This document shows, in pieces, positions 26,288 to 36,095 of a stretch of 64,000 nt of DNA. The translations under genes and the position numbers were made by a program. Source of the stretch: Salinibacterium sp. TMP30 (GTDB lineage Bacteria > Actinomycetota > Actinomycetes > Actinomycetales > Microbacteriaceae). The DNA is taken from the NCBI RefSeq assembly GCF_038397785.1, contig NZ_CP151642.1, forward strand, positions 248,001 through 312,000, written 5' to 3'. Positions within the stretch are counted from its first letter, which is position 1. Every line of letters begins with the position of its first letter. The notes beneath the pieces were generated by a model that saw only the letters and a list, made by a program, of their open reading frames with translations, was not told the origin of the DNA and did no database searches.

Positions 26288-26323
26288 ACCAATGATTTAG
26301 ATGCTTGACAAAAACCAATGATT
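26288..26323 (+). promoter_or_regulatory. Promoter with paired operator-like repeats of IclR gene
   Basis: Two direct copies of ACCAATGATT (26288-26297 and 26314-26323) flank TTGACA at 26305-26310, placed as the -35 of the IclR gene promoter. They are likely autoregulatory sites of the IclR protein. Confidence 0.45.
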
Positions 26324-26358
26324 AGTGAAAGTCACAATCAACTAGAGGATGGCGTTCA

Positions 26359-27138
26359 GTGGGAGACGAGAAACGCAGCGAACCGGTAAAGTCCGCGGGC
26401 AGAGCGCTAACGCTTGTGGAGTATGTCGCGGCAGAAGGTCCAAAGAACTTTACAGAAATACTCGAGGCGTTGAACATTCCTCGGTCAAGCGCACACAGTT
26501 TGTTGCAAACACTTACTGATGCCGGCTGGCTTGAGCACGAGCCTCGGTCAAAGCAGTACTCTTTAGGACTTCGTGCATGGCAAGTCGGACAGCGCTATCG
26601 TGGTCATTCTGATCTCGCTGATGTTGCTAAGGGTGCTATGGATCGACTCGTCAGAGCTGTTGGCGAAACAGTACAGATCGCCAGACTTAATGGGTTGGAA
26701 AACATCTACATCGCAATAAGTGAATCTGACAAGCAAATGCGATTGGCTTCCTCTGTCGGGGGCCGCCTGCCAGCCCATGCGACCGGCGTCGGGAAAGTTC
26801 TGCTGAGTATGCTTGACCCCGTCGCGGCCGAGCAACTATTGCGACCAGCCTCGTTATCTAGTTTTACTGACAGAACTATCACTGATGCTGACGAGCTCCT
26901 TTCCTCTCTTGAAAGCATCAGAGCTCAAGGTTTCGCCATGGACGATGAAGAATACGTCAGCGGTTGTCGATGTGTGGCGGTTCCGCTAACCAGCTCGAGC
27001 GAAGGGGGAATGCTCACGGCAATTTCAGTGACCATGCCGACATCTCGTACCGATCAGAACTGGCCAGAATCAATGCTTCAGCCACTACGGCTAGCTGCCA
27101 ATGAGATTCGCTCCACTTTGGGCATTCCCAAGGTCTGA
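26359..27138 (+). CDS. IclR-family transcriptional regulator
   Basis: Regulator of 259 residues. The winged HTH spans about residues 10-70 (FTEILEALNIPRSSAHSLLQ), and the effector domain contains GRLPAHATGVGKVLLSML and DDEEYVSGCRCVAVPL, both IclR signatures. It probably controls the PLP enzyme downstream and possibly the sugar cluster beginning at 30.1 kb, where IclR members often act. The GTG start has AGAGGA about 11 bases upstream. Confidence 0.9.
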   Translation: MGDEKRSEPVKSAGRALTLVEYVAAEGPKNFTEILEALNIPRSSAHSLLQTLTDAGWLEHEPRSKQYSLGLRAWQVGQRYRGHSDLADVAKGAMDRLVRAVGETVQIARLNGLENIYIAISESDKQMRLASSVGGRLPAHATGVGKVLLSMLDPVAAEQLLRPASLSSFTDRTITDADELLSSLESIRAQGFAMDDEEYVSGCRCVAVPLTSSSEGGMLTAISVTMPTSRTDQNWPESMLQPLRLAANEIRSTLGIPKV

Positions 27139-27315
27139 CAGGAAACTGACACCACCGAGCTGGCGCCTGCCCTGAAGCTTGGAGGGCATGATCTTGACCC
27201 GAAACCCTAGTTGCTGAAATACTAGAGTCAGTACGTTCATGGATGAGAAAAAAGTTCAAGCATAGGAATCTCTTATCCCTATGTTGAGTGTTAGTTACTG
27301 ATTGGATAGAACGCG

Positions 27316-28455
27316 TTGGAATCGAACAATGGCCTCCCCGCAAGGAAAGAAGACTTCCTTGGACTTGAGAACGTTCACTACTTTTACACGGGCGCCGAGG
27401 GTCCTCCGCTGAAAACTCACCCCAGTGCCTTTGAAAGTTATCTCGCACACAAGTCAGCAGGCCAGCCCGGGCGTGACCACCACGATGTGATCATGAATAG
27501 CTGTCGCGCTCAGCTAGCGGGACTTATGGGAGTAAATGCGCAGAATATTGCCTTGGTCTCAAGCTCGTCAGAGGCATTGCATCGGGTCGTAGAGAGTATC
27601 CCCTGGCGAACCGGAGGGAATGTGGTCAGCTGCGACATTGAGTTCCCCTCTGTGACACTCCCGCTCGTATCGCTGAAGACGCGCGGCGTAGACGTCCGCA
27701 TAGTCGCCAACCAGGAGTGGCGTGTTTCAGAAGACGACATCGCGGCTTCAGTCGATGACAATACCCAGGCCATCATTCTGAGCCACGTAAGCTACATGTC
27801 CGGGTCTCGATTCGATCTGGAAAAGCTCTCGGCCCTAGCGCGAAAAGTTGGAGCTCTTTTGATCGTGGATGTCACACAGTCGCTTGGGGTCGTTCCAGTA
27901 GATGCGACGCAAGCGGACATCGTGATTGCGAGCACATACAAGTGGCTGCTTGGCGCACACGGCACTGGCGTTGTCTATATCAAGGATCCAGAATCAAGTC
28001 TGTTGCAGCCAGAATTTGTAGGGTGGCGCTCCGTTCAAGACATGTTTGCACCAGATCGCTTCGAGCGTTTCCAGCTTTGGCCTGACGCGCGCCGTTGGGA
28101 GCTTGGGTACCCAGGGTTCCCCAGCCTCTACATGCTCGAAAGCTCGCTCCAGTATTTGACTCAGTACTCACCAGAGTCGATTGAGAAACATATCCTGCAG
28201 TTGGGAACAGTGCTTTTGGAGGGTGCAATCGGTCACGGAATGTTGAATATGACCCCTCTGCTACCGGAGCTGCGCGCCGGGAATATTGCGCTCAGGGCTA
28301 ATGAGCCAGTCAAGTTGGCTCAGGACCTGTCAGAAAAAGGGATCCTCGCTTGGGGTGGTGATGGGCGAATCAGATTCTCAATTCACCTCTTTAACGATCT
28401 CAGCGACGTAGAGGCGGCACTCTTGGCGTTGACGGAACTTGTCCCGTCCAAGTGA
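27316..28455 (+). CDS. Class V aminotransferase / cysteine-desulfurase-fold PLP enzyme
   Basis: Protein of 379 residues of the fold-type I class V group. The PLP lysine is in ASTYKWLLGAHGTGV, the Asp holding the ring nitrogen is in LLIVDVTQSLGV, and the phosphate-binding Ser/Thr region is SSSSEALHR. Possible activities are isopenicillin-epimerase-like, desulfurase or lyase; the cysteine loop of desulfurases is not evident. The start is TTG at 27316. With RidA nearby, an enamine-forming reaction is plausible. Confidence 0.8.
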   Translation: MESNNGLPARKEDFLGLENVHYFYTGAEGPPLKTHPSAFESYLAHKSAGQPGRDHHDVIMNSCRAQLAGLMGVNAQNIALVSSSSEALHRVVESIPWRTGGNVVSCDIEFPSVTLPLVSLKTRGVDVRIVANQEWRVSEDDIAASVDDNTQAIILSHVSYMSGSRFDLEKLSALARKVGALLIVDVTQSLGVVPVDATQADIVIASTYKWLLGAHGTGVVYIKDPESSLLQPEFVGWRSVQDMFAPDRFERFQLWPDARRWELGYPGFPSLYMLESSLQYLTQYSPESIEKHILQLGTVLLEGAIGHGMLNMTPLLPELRAGNIALRANEPVKLAQDLSEKGILAWGGDGRIRFSIHLFNDLSDVEAALLALTELVPSK

Positions 28456-29074
28456 CGCTAATGATGGCTCGATGAAGACACCATGTTGGCGGCCATGGAA
28501 ATGTGCCCACAGGCGGCCAGACCAAACGTGTATTCAGGCAGAGAATCCCTCGTCAGGAAATCCGCCGCAGGCGTGAAAAATCGAGCTCATTCTGGACGGC
28601 ACCGTGAGTTCCGTCATGGGCGTCACAGGCAGCCCAGAATGCACCACGGACGCTCCAACGGCCTGTAGACGGGCAGAGTTTCGACGAGTCCAAGAGAGCT
28701 GTCGGGGCCTTGCTGCCATCGCGCGGCCAGGACAGCCGCAGGCTGAAGTCACGCAACGTGACACCGGGAAGATCGAACCGGTGAGGATTGACCACATTCC
28801 CTTGATTTCAGGCGTCAAGGCGAGCCCATGTGCGGCCACTGACCAATGACGATATGCGGGCTCAGTGGTGGCCGTGTGTGGGCACTTTCTCATGGCCGCT
28901 AACAACACCACGCTAAAGCCGCCAGACACACTTCGTATGGTCCGCCGATGGCTCACTTAAGAAGTGATGCATTGAGCAAGTGGGGCCGTAGAGGTCATAA
29001 GCGGATTTCAAGAGATAATGCCAAGGTAAGAACCCATCTCGATTTAGACAATTTTGCCCAACAATTTTCGAGAA
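28456..29074. other. 619-bp stretch without a recognisable gene
   Basis: Open frames on both strands are short and have no family features; stop-free stretches on the minus strand (28534-28956) look like composition effects. It may contain a decayed gene between the convergent PLP-enzyme and alcohol-dehydrogenase genes. No strong hairpin was noticed. Confidence 0.5.
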
Positions 29075-30106
29075 TTAGCTGTCGAATCGGACAAGCACCT
29101 TTCCGGGCGTCCCATCATGTGCCGCTAGGCGCGTGAACAGACTCGGAGCTTCTTCAAGTGGAACTTCGAGGCTAATGAGCCGCGCAAGCTCGCTGGGCCC
29201 GGAGGATACCCACTTTGCCGCATCCCGGAAGTCACCATCGGAATACGTGAAGCTACCGACGATTGACTTATCGGCGGTGCTGACCTGGTAGGCGTCGAGG
29301 CTAATGACCGGGGCTCCCATACCCACAAGGCATATGCGTCCGCCGAGTTTAGTCGCCTCAATCGCGTCGGCCAAGGTTTTTCCAATTCCAACCGCGTCGA
29401 TAGAAACGTCGGCGAGGCTTCCGAATTGCCTCCTCACTGCGGCTTGCACGTCTTCTTGGCCAGGATCAATCGCAACTGCGCCAATTTGTTCGCAGAGTTC
29501 TCTTCTATCTGGATCTATTTCACTGACGATGATGCCACTAGCTCCGCTACGGCGGGCGGCGAGAATTACGGATTGGCCGATAGGACCACCACCCACGACT
29601 AAAATCTTGTCGTCTTTGTGTACGACGACGCGACGGACGGCATGAAACGCGACGGCGAGAGGTTCGATGAGCGCACCGTAGGTTTCGGGCATTGTTTCAG
29701 AGATGCTCACCACATTCGATTCCGGAACCACAACGTACTGGGCAAAGGCGGCCACCGTTGTCGAATCCACACCAATCAGCACGCGGTCTTCGCAATGCTG
29801 CCATTCACCGCTTCGGCTTGCATCGCAGCGCCCGCAGGGGACTACTGGATTGAATGTGACTAGGTCTCCGACAGAGAAACCGGCAGCACCAGTGCTCGGG
29901 CCCATAGCGGAGACGCGACCGACGGTCTCGTGTCCCATAACCTGACCAGGTACGCGACGCCCTGTCTCGCCAGTCAATCCGTGAATGTCAGAACCGCAAA
30001 TGCCCGTCGCGATGGTAGAAATGAGCACTTCGCCGTCGCCCGCAACCGGATCAGGGCGTTCTTGGACAACCATTTTTCCGTACGCTTCGAGCGCCAAAAC
30101 TAGCAT
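29075..30106 (-). CDS. Zinc-dependent alcohol/polyol dehydrogenase (MDR family)
   Basis: Medium-chain dehydrogenase of 343 residues. Catalytic zinc ligands are in GICGSDIHG and GHETVGRV; the cofactor motif is VVGGGPIGQ. The structural-zinc lobe reads CGRCDASRSGEWQHC, where the third of the usual four cysteines is Ser, so that site may be weak. I choose ATG 30106, preceded by AGAAGGA, over the in-frame ATG at 30127. It is divergent from the second sugar importer and probably oxidises a sugar or sugar-acid intermediate of that cluster. Confidence 0.87.
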   Translation of the reverse strand: MLVLALEAYGKMVVQERPDPVAGDGEVLISTIATGICGSDIHGLTGETGRRVPGQVMGHETVGRVSAMGPSTGAAGFSVGDLVTFNPVVPCGRCDASRSGEWQHCEDRVLIGVDSTTVAAFAQYVVVPESNVVSISETMPETYGALIEPLAVAFHAVRRVVVHKDDKILVVGGGPIGQSVILAARRSGASGIIVSEIDPDRRELCEQIGAVAIDPGQEDVQAAVRRQFGSLADVSIDAVGIGKTLADAIEATKLGGRICLVGMGAPVISLDAYQVSTADKSIVGSFTYSDGDFRDAAKWVSSGPSELARLISLEVPLEEAPSLFTRLAAHDGTPGKVLVRFDS

Positions 30107-30469
30107 TATGTTGAATCCTTCTGTCATTGAGACTGCGTACCTCAGGGCCAGGCGGCCCTTATAAGAATCATCAAAAGTTCACCCCAATGAACTCCAGTTC
30201 CCGGACGCGAATTTTGAATGTAGTATTGCAGCCCTAAGCAGATGCCGTCAAGTTGCTTGCACGAGCCAGCGACGTTGCACCCCGAGGCGCTTAAACAGTC
30301 CGGCACGCGGGCTTGACGTTCGAAGATGTGGCTGGCATAGTACATATCAGAAATTCGCCTATACAAATTATGTTCACAAGACCGAACGAAGGGGAATCCT
30401 AATGCCAGATCCATTGGGCGTTAATAAGTGGCCTGCATATTCTCTCGTCGTGCCGCCGGGTGCTGTTCG
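30107..30469 (+). promoter_or_regulatory. Divergent promoter region of the second sugar cluster
   Basis: No gene is seen between the alcohol dehydrogenase and the importer ATPase. TTGACG at 30313-30318 and CATAGT at 30336-30341 are 17 bp apart and form a good promoter for the ABC operon. AT-rich sequence with ATATC/ATTATG follows and could hold regulator sites. Confidence 0.55.
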
Positions 30470-32008
30470 ATGAAGCCGGGGACTCTGGAGGAGGAATTGC
30501 CGAGTGAACCTATTTCGGGGCAGCCGCTTCTTGCAATGAGTGATATCTCAAAGACCTTCCCCGGTGTCTTGGCTGTTTCTGGAGTGAACCTGGAGATTCT
30601 TAGCGGTGAGATTCACGCGATCGTCGGAGAAAATGGGGCTGGAAAGTCGACTCTCATGAAGATTCTCGCGGGCGTCTATAAACCGACTTCGGGGACTATC
30701 TCGTGGAAAGGGCAGACGGTTTCCCTTGCCTCCCCGCAAGCAGGGCAGCAACTCGGAATCAGGATGGTATTCCAAGAGCTGAGCCTTGTGCCCGACTTGA
30801 CCGTTGCCGAAAACATTTCTCTGGGCAGAATGCCTAAGAATGGACTCTTCCTCGACCGTAAGCAAATGATTCGTCACGCAGTAGAGGCGCTGGCCACGAT
30901 AGGCGAAGATCTAGACCCTAATGCGCTCATTGCAGACCTGACAATCAGCCAGCGACAACTCGTAGAGATCGCCAGGGTCATCAGTTCAGGCGCGGAGTTA
31001 GTTGCCTTGGACGAACCAACATCGTCTCTCACTGAACATGAAGCCCAGAAGCTCCTCACGATAATCAGAGCCCTAAAGGAAAAGGGAATTTCGGTTATTT
31101 ACATTAGCCACCGGTTGCACGAAGTGCTTGAAATAGCTGATCGCGTCACAGTAATGCGTGACGGGAAATCGATTGACTGCCGACCAGCGACGGAAACGTC
31201 GCCTAGTGAACTTGTTCGCGTGATGGTCGGCCGGGACCTTGAGGACGTCTTCCCCAAGACAGTTGTTGAGATTGGCGACGTCGTTTTTCAGGCAAAGTCA
31301 CTCACGAGTGCTGGTCGATTCTCAGACATAAGCGTGGAAGTACGAAGTGGAGAAATCGTTGGGCTCGCTGGACTGGTTGGGGCCGGTAGAACTGAGTTTG
31401 CGCGGGCGGTTTTCGGGCTAGATCATTTTGACTCCGGAAGTTGTCAGATAAACGGCATCGACGTGAGGCCACGCAATCCGGCGCAGGCCATTCGGCTCGG
31501 AATCGCGTATCTTCCAGAAGACCGGCGGCTACTGGGCATAGTCCCTCCGCTCACCATTCGGGAGAACCTGACCTTATCGAGCCTGCGAAAGGTATCAAGA
31601 GCTGGCCTCATAAAGAGGCGTGCAGAAAGCGTGGAGGGCACGCAGCTGGCTGAATATATGACGGTTTCCCCTCCGGCAATAGAGAGTCGAATTGACACCC
31701 TCAGTGGCGGAAATCAACAAAAGGTTGTTCTTGGAAGGTGGCTTGCCACAAACCCGTCGTTGCTCATACTCGACGAACCAACACGTGGTGTTGACGTTGG
31801 CGCAAAAGCGGAGATTCATCGAATAATCGGCAAACTCGCGAGCGAAGGCATGGCAATACTTATGATCTCGTCCGAATTGCCAGAAATCATCGCTGCTTCT
31901 GACCGGGTTTATGTGCTCCACGAAGGCGCGATTTCTGCAGAGCTCAGTCGAGAAGAAGCTACAGAGGAAAACATTATGGTCGCTGCGACCGGAGCGGCGG
32001 TGAACTGA
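30470..32008 (+). CDS. Sugar ABC importer ATP-binding protein (RbsA type, two ATPase domains)
   Basis: Protein of 512 residues with two nucleotide-binding domains. Domain 1 has Walker A GENGAGKS and signature LTISQRQ, an altered form of LSGGQ; domain 2 lacks a canonical Walker A (GLVGAGRTE), has signature LSGGNQQKVVLGRWL and Walker B LLILDEPTRGVDV. That pattern is normal for RbsA/MglA. ATG 30470 is chosen; other in-frame starts exist up to the domain start at LLAMSDISKTF. The stop at 32008 is followed at once by the permease ATG at 32010. Confidence 0.92.
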   Translation: MKPGTLEEELPSEPISGQPLLAMSDISKTFPGVLAVSGVNLEILSGEIHAIVGENGAGKSTLMKILAGVYKPTSGTISWKGQTVSLASPQAGQQLGIRMVFQELSLVPDLTVAENISLGRMPKNGLFLDRKQMIRHAVEALATIGEDLDPNALIADLTISQRQLVEIARVISSGAELVALDEPTSSLTEHEAQKLLTIIRALKEKGISVIYISHRLHEVLEIADRVTVMRDGKSIDCRPATETSPSELVRVMVGRDLEDVFPKTVVEIGDVVFQAKSLTSAGRFSDISVEVRSGEIVGLAGLVGAGRTEFARAVFGLDHFDSGSCQINGIDVRPRNPAQAIRLGIAYLPEDRRLLGIVPPLTIRENLTLSSLRKVSRAGLIKRRAESVEGTQLAEYMTVSPPAIESRIDTLSGGNQQKVVLGRWLATNPSLLILDEPTRGVDVGAKAEIHRIIGKLASEGMAILMISSELPEIIAASDRVYVLHEGAISAELSREEATEENIMVAATGAAVN

Positions 32009-32009
32009 G

Positions 32010-33029
32010 ATGTCAACAAATCGTGGACGATCGGTGAAAGACATGCCTCAAGTAACGCTAGATAGCGAGATTGGCCAGCGTCACAGCAAGTCTCGAGGAA
32101 GCATTGGATTCGCGATCGGGGTTCCGTTGACGGTAATCCTGCTTCTTGTCGTCGGCACGACGACATCTCCAGAGTTTTTGACTGTCCGCAACCTACTCAA
32201 CGTTCTCACGTCAATTTCCATTGTCGGCATTGTTGCTGTGGGCATGTCCTTTGTCATGATCTCTGGAGGTTGGGCCGACCTTTCGGTTCCCGCGGTCGTT
32301 GCGACGGGAGCGATCCTTGCACTTGGCATGCAAAGCACATTTGGTACGATCGGTGCGATACTGATCGCACTGGTGGCCTGTGCAACCGCCGGCCTGATAA
32401 ATGGTCTGATAGTTGGGTTCATAAAAGTGAACCCAATTGTCGTAACTTTAGGCACAAATATCATTGTGCTCGGGGCCGCGCAAGCATTCGTTGGCGGCGA
32501 CATCGTCTACAACAATGACCCAATAGCCAACGCAATAGTCGCGGGAAGAGTTTTTGGAATTCCCTTCATCGCCCTCGTTTTCCTCGTTGTCTTGCTTTTC
32601 GCTCATATAGTTCTCGCTCACACTGTGTGGGGGCGGTGGACAATTGCGGCAGGCGGCAACTATGCAGCTGCTGCAGCCTCGGGCGTGCCAGTAAAACTAG
32701 TTCGGTGCCTGGCGTTCGTCGGCACAGCCTTAGCGGCGGGGCTGAGTGGGTGTTTGCTCGCACTTTCGTTGCAGAGCGCGCGCCCCGTAATTGGAGCCGG
32801 ATACGAATTCGACGCGATAACAGCACTGGTGGTCGGCGGCGTGAGCCTGCTTGGCGGAGCTGGCAGCATACCCAGGGTGCTCGGTGGGCTTCTCATAGTT
32901 CAGCTCATAAAAAACATCATGGTGCTACAGGGATTCCCGACAACCTCACAAGGCCTTGCTGAGGGGCTCGTAATTGTCTTTGCCGTGGCACTCGACATCA
33001 AACTGCGGAAGAGATCGGGTGACCTGTAA
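32010..33029 (+). CDS. Sugar ABC importer permease (RbsC family)
   Basis: Permease of 339 residues, with a charged 30-residue cytoplasmic start and then about ten membrane segments. The family stretch EFDAITALVVGGVSLLGGAG is near residue 265. Its TAA overlaps the ATG of the next permease (TAATG at 33027-33031). An internal ATG at 32043 could be the true start. Works with the 33029 permease as a heterodimer. Confidence 0.92.
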   Translation: MSTNRGRSVKDMPQVTLDSEIGQRHSKSRGSIGFAIGVPLTVILLLVVGTTTSPEFLTVRNLLNVLTSISIVGIVAVGMSFVMISGGWADLSVPAVVATGAILALGMQSTFGTIGAILIALVACATAGLINGLIVGFIKVNPIVVTLGTNIIVLGAAQAFVGGDIVYNNDPIANAIVAGRVFGIPFIALVFLVVLLFAHIVLAHTVWGRWTIAAGGNYAAAAASGVPVKLVRCLAFVGTALAAGLSGCLLALSLQSARPVIGAGYEFDAITALVVGGVSLLGGAGSIPRVLGGLLIVQLIKNIMVLQGFPTTSQGLAEGLVIVFAVALDIKLRKRSGDL

Positions 33030-34030
33030 TGGCGCATATATTCACGATTGGGACTGCGCTTCTCAAGGCGCGACTTTGGGTAATCCTCACGGCGACACTC
33101 CTCTACGGAGCAATATTTGTTCCCGGATTTTTGTCGTTTCGTACGCTCGCCTTTAGCTTTGACCGAGCTACCACAATTGGAATTGCGGCAGTCGGGATGA
33201 CAGTGGTTCTTATCGCCGGGCAGATCGATTTGTCGATCGGATCCGTAGTGGCCCTGACCGGAATCGTGGCCATTGGATTGCAGCCCGTTCTCCCCGCGTG
33301 GATTGCTTTCCTCTTCGCAATACTTTGTGGAGGTCTCCTTGGCCTTGTGAATGGCGTGCTTACAGTTGTTTTCAAAATCAACTCGATGATCGCGACGCTG
33401 GCGACAATGCTTGCAATTAGCTCCGTAGCTTTCTTGGTTACGAATTCGCTACCCGTTTCAGGGACAGACCCGTTTTTTGGCGCGGCCGTGACTGGGAACT
33501 TGGTATGGCTCTTTACCAATCGCACAGCAATTTTCCTAGTTCTAATCCTCCTTCTACATGTTTGGCTCACTCGGTTCCCGTCCGGGAGAAACCTGTTCGC
33601 CGTCGGCAGTGACATTGGGGCAGCTCGTGACAGTGGAATAACGGCTTCGCGGATACTCGTGGGCGCATTCATCTTTATCGGTTTGTGCGCAGGGTTGTCA
33701 GGCGCCTTGTTCTCACTTCAGATCAACACAGGGTCCCCAGTCTTTGGGACCACAGTGCTGCTGGCAACAATCACCGCAGTGGTAATGGGAGGCACAACCC
33801 TAGAGGGAGGCAGGGGGTCAGCACTGGGAACACTTGGCGGCGTTATCACTGTGACAGCTCTCACAACCGCATTCGAATATGCCAGCGTCCCCGTCTACTT
33901 CCAGACGATCGTAATTGGGACGATTCTTATCGTCCTGATTGTTCTCGATCGGGCACTGGGCCGATCGCCACGGCGGAAAGCCTCCATCCCGCAAGTCTTT
34001 GCAAAACTCACTGGAAAGCCAGCAGCGTAA
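33029..34030 (+). CDS. Sugar ABC importer permease, second (RbsC family)
   Basis: Permease of 333 residues, coupled to the previous gene by a one-base overlap. Membrane segments run through most of its length, and the family motif is TTVLLATITAVVMGGTTLEG. The conserved IDLSIGSVVALTGI segment after the second membrane helix is a RbsC hallmark. Followed after 58 bp by the binding-protein gene. Confidence 0.92.
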   Translation: MAHIFTIGTALLKARLWVILTATLLYGAIFVPGFLSFRTLAFSFDRATTIGIAAVGMTVVLIAGQIDLSIGSVVALTGIVAIGLQPVLPAWIAFLFAILCGGLLGLVNGVLTVVFKINSMIATLATMLAISSVAFLVTNSLPVSGTDPFFGAAVTGNLVWLFTNRTAIFLVLILLLHVWLTRFPSGRNLFAVGSDIGAARDSGITASRILVGAFIFIGLCAGLSGALFSLQINTGSPVFGTTVLLATITAVVMGGTTLEGGRGSALGTLGGVITVTALTTAFEYASVPVYFQTIVIGTILIVLIVLDRALGRSPRRKASIPQVFAKLTGKPAA

Positions 34031-34088
34031 ATCACATTCCAATAATCAGGCACACCTCGAATGCACCAACCAATAAGGAGAATGAAAA

Positions 34089-35066
34089 ATGAAAAGGACA
34101 GCAAAAAAAATCGGACTGCTAGCGGTCGCGATGACCGTTGGTCTTGCAGCAACTTCGTGTGCAGCTGACACTTCGGGGTCAACGGGAAATGAAGGCGCAA
34201 GCGGAAAGACCGTTTGCTACATCACCGCCGCAGCAGCCCACCCCTACGTAACTCCAGCCAATGAGGCTATTGAAAAAGCTACAACAGAGGCAGGCGTGAC
34301 GCTGGTTGAGGTGAGCCAGGAGTTTGATGTTCAAACGGGAACTGACCAGCTCTCTACCTGTGTTGGACGCGGTGTTGACGGAATTATCCTGTGGCCGTTG
34401 GACCCAGATGCCTACACTTCGGGTCTTCTCAAGGCTCAACAAGCTGGGATTCCCGTCGTCGCGATGAATAGCCCTCTTGGTGAAGACGCATCGAAGCTAG
34501 TCGAATCGTTCACTGGCCCCGATCCTTATGAAACGGGTGTCCTTGCCGCACAGCTGCTCAATGAAGAACTCGACGGCGTTGGAAATATTGTTGTGATCTC
34601 AGGGCAGGCCGGAAACGGAACGTCGGTTAACACGGAAGCTGGCTTCTACGCCGAGCTAGAAAAGCTGGGATCAAAGATCGAGGTCCTCCAAACTGTGTAC
34701 GCTAACTTCGATCAGCAGGATGCCCTTGTGGCGTCACGAGATCTCATCACGCGATTTGGAGACACGATCGACGGCGCATTCACCATCGACGATGGAATGG
34801 CGCACGGTTTTGTTGACGCGTGGACTGAAAGCGGCTCGACAAAGGTGCCTGCAGTAACCGGAGTTAACGGTCAACAGGATGCGTTCGAACTCATCAGAAG
34901 CGGCATGATGACGGGTACGGTTCTCCAGTCTCCAGTGACGGATGGGGAAGTAGCCATCGCCACGATGATTGTGTTGCTCGAAGGAAAGACGGTGGACAGC
35001 CGGATTCCGATTCCGCTGCCAGTGATCACCAACGAGAACATCGACGAGCACCAGCCAGCGTTCTAG
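34089..35066 (+). CDS. Sugar-binding lipoprotein of second ABC importer
   Basis: Lipoprotein of 325 residues with a lysine-rich start and lipobox at Cys24 (AATSC). Mature part is a Peripla_BP_4 protein: VCYITAAAAHPYVTPANEAI, then VDGIILWPLDPDAYTSGLLK as ligand-site loops. AAGGAG precedes the ATG. It belongs to the rhamnose/xylose/inositol group of binding proteins; ligand not decided. Confidence 0.9.
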   Translation: MKRTAKKIGLLAVAMTVGLAATSCAADTSGSTGNEGASGKTVCYITAAAAHPYVTPANEAIEKATTEAGVTLVEVSQEFDVQTGTDQLSTCVGRGVDGIILWPLDPDAYTSGLLKAQQAGIPVVAMNSPLGEDASKLVESFTGPDPYETGVLAAQLLNEELDGVGNIVVISGQAGNGTSVNTEAGFYAELEKLGSKIEVLQTVYANFDQQDALVASRDLITRFGDTIDGAFTIDDGMAHGFVDAWTESGSTKVPAVTGVNGQQDAFELIRSGMMTGTVLQSPVTDGEVAIATMIVLLEGKTVDSRIPIPLPVITNENIDEHQPAF

Positions 35067-35108
35067 GGCCGGACTACTAGAAACTAATGAGATTGGGCAT
35101 GCACACAA

Positions 35109-36095
35109 ATGGTTAAAGTCGCCTTAATTGGAGCAGGTGCAGTTGCGGACCTCCACGCCAAATCAATTGTCGAGGTCAATGGCATCGAAATGGTCGGTGT
35201 CTGCGACACCGACGTTGAGTTGGCCGCGAACAAAGCCGAGAAATGGGGGACCAGGCACTATTCGAACTCAGTCGCCGTTTTCAACGATGATAGCGTCGAT
35301 GCCGTCCTAGTGCTCACCCACATGGATAGCCACCTCGAGCTGGCCTCAAACGCCATTTCTGCAGGAAAACATGTTTTTCTGGAGAAGCCTGTTTCAAAAA
35401 GTGCGGAGGGAATTGAAGCACTGTCCGCACAAGCAAAAGCGGCCAATTTGGTATGCATGCCCGATCACAATTACGCGTATATCCCAGAGTTCAGGCGACT
35501 TAAACGGATCGCTGATCGCGGGGACCTAGGCACAATTCGTAGTTTCCATATGAACTACGTCATCCCCCACGATGAGGAGCTAGCAAGCCGCTATACGGGA
35601 ATTCTGGAAGAGGTGATGATTCATCACAGCTATTTGACGCTATCAATCCTAGGGAAACCGGACTGGGTGGTAGCGGGGGTGGCGAAGCCAGGGTGGAAGC
35701 TGCACAAAGCAGAGGACCAAGCTTGGATGGCTTGGGACTACGATTCGGGCGCATCTGCTCACCATTTCGCATCATTCGCCACAGACGACCTGAGCAACGA
35801 CCCCTGGACTTGCATAGTTAAGGTTCTGGGCACCAACGGGTCCGCAGAAGTCAACTGGCGAACTTCCATGTTCAACCGGAAGTTCGGCACACATTCCTTC
35901 GCTTGGGTCGCCTACGAGGAAAGCTTCTCAGAAGCCCTATCGGCTTTTAGGGACGCAGTGCAAGAGGAGGTGCCGTTTGTTTCAACTCTGGATGATGCTG
36001 CAACCTCCGCGCGAATAATTGAGAAAGCGTATCTCGCAGCCAAAGAACATCGCAGTATCCCTCGGATCGATCCTCAGGGCAAGGCGGCGTGGTGA
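35109..36095 (+). CDS. Gfo/Idh/MocA-family sugar dehydrogenase
   Basis: NAD(P)-dependent oxidoreductase of 328 residues. The Rossmann start VALIGAGAVADLHAK and the family motif VFLEKPVSKS (EKP) at about residue 95 are visible, followed by the substrate domain with HHSYL near residue 175. Likely oxidises the imported sugar at C1 to the lactone. It overlaps the lactonase gene by seven bases, consistent with sequential steps. Confidence 0.88.
   Translation: MVKVALIGAGAVADLHAKSIVEVNGIEMVGVCDTDVELAANKAEKWGTRHYSNSVAVFNDDSVDAVLVLTHMDSHLELASNAISAGKHVFLEKPVSKSAEGIEALSAQAKAANLVCMPDHNYAYIPEFRRLKRIADRGDLGTIRSFHMNYVIPHDEELASRYTGILEEVMIHHSYLTLSILGKPDWVVAGVAKPGWKLHKAEDQAWMAWDYDSGASAHHFASFATDDLSNDPWTCIVKVLGTNGSAEVNWRTSMFNRKFGTHSFAWVAYEESFSEALSAFRDAVQEEVPFVSTLDDAATSARIIEKAYLAAKEHRSIPRIDPQGKAAW

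Noticed and set aside
28534-28956. Minus-strand 140-codon frame between the PLP enzyme and alcohol dehydrogenase
   Set aside because: No family resemblance, mixed low-complexity composition and no ribosome site; left as unannotated DNA.
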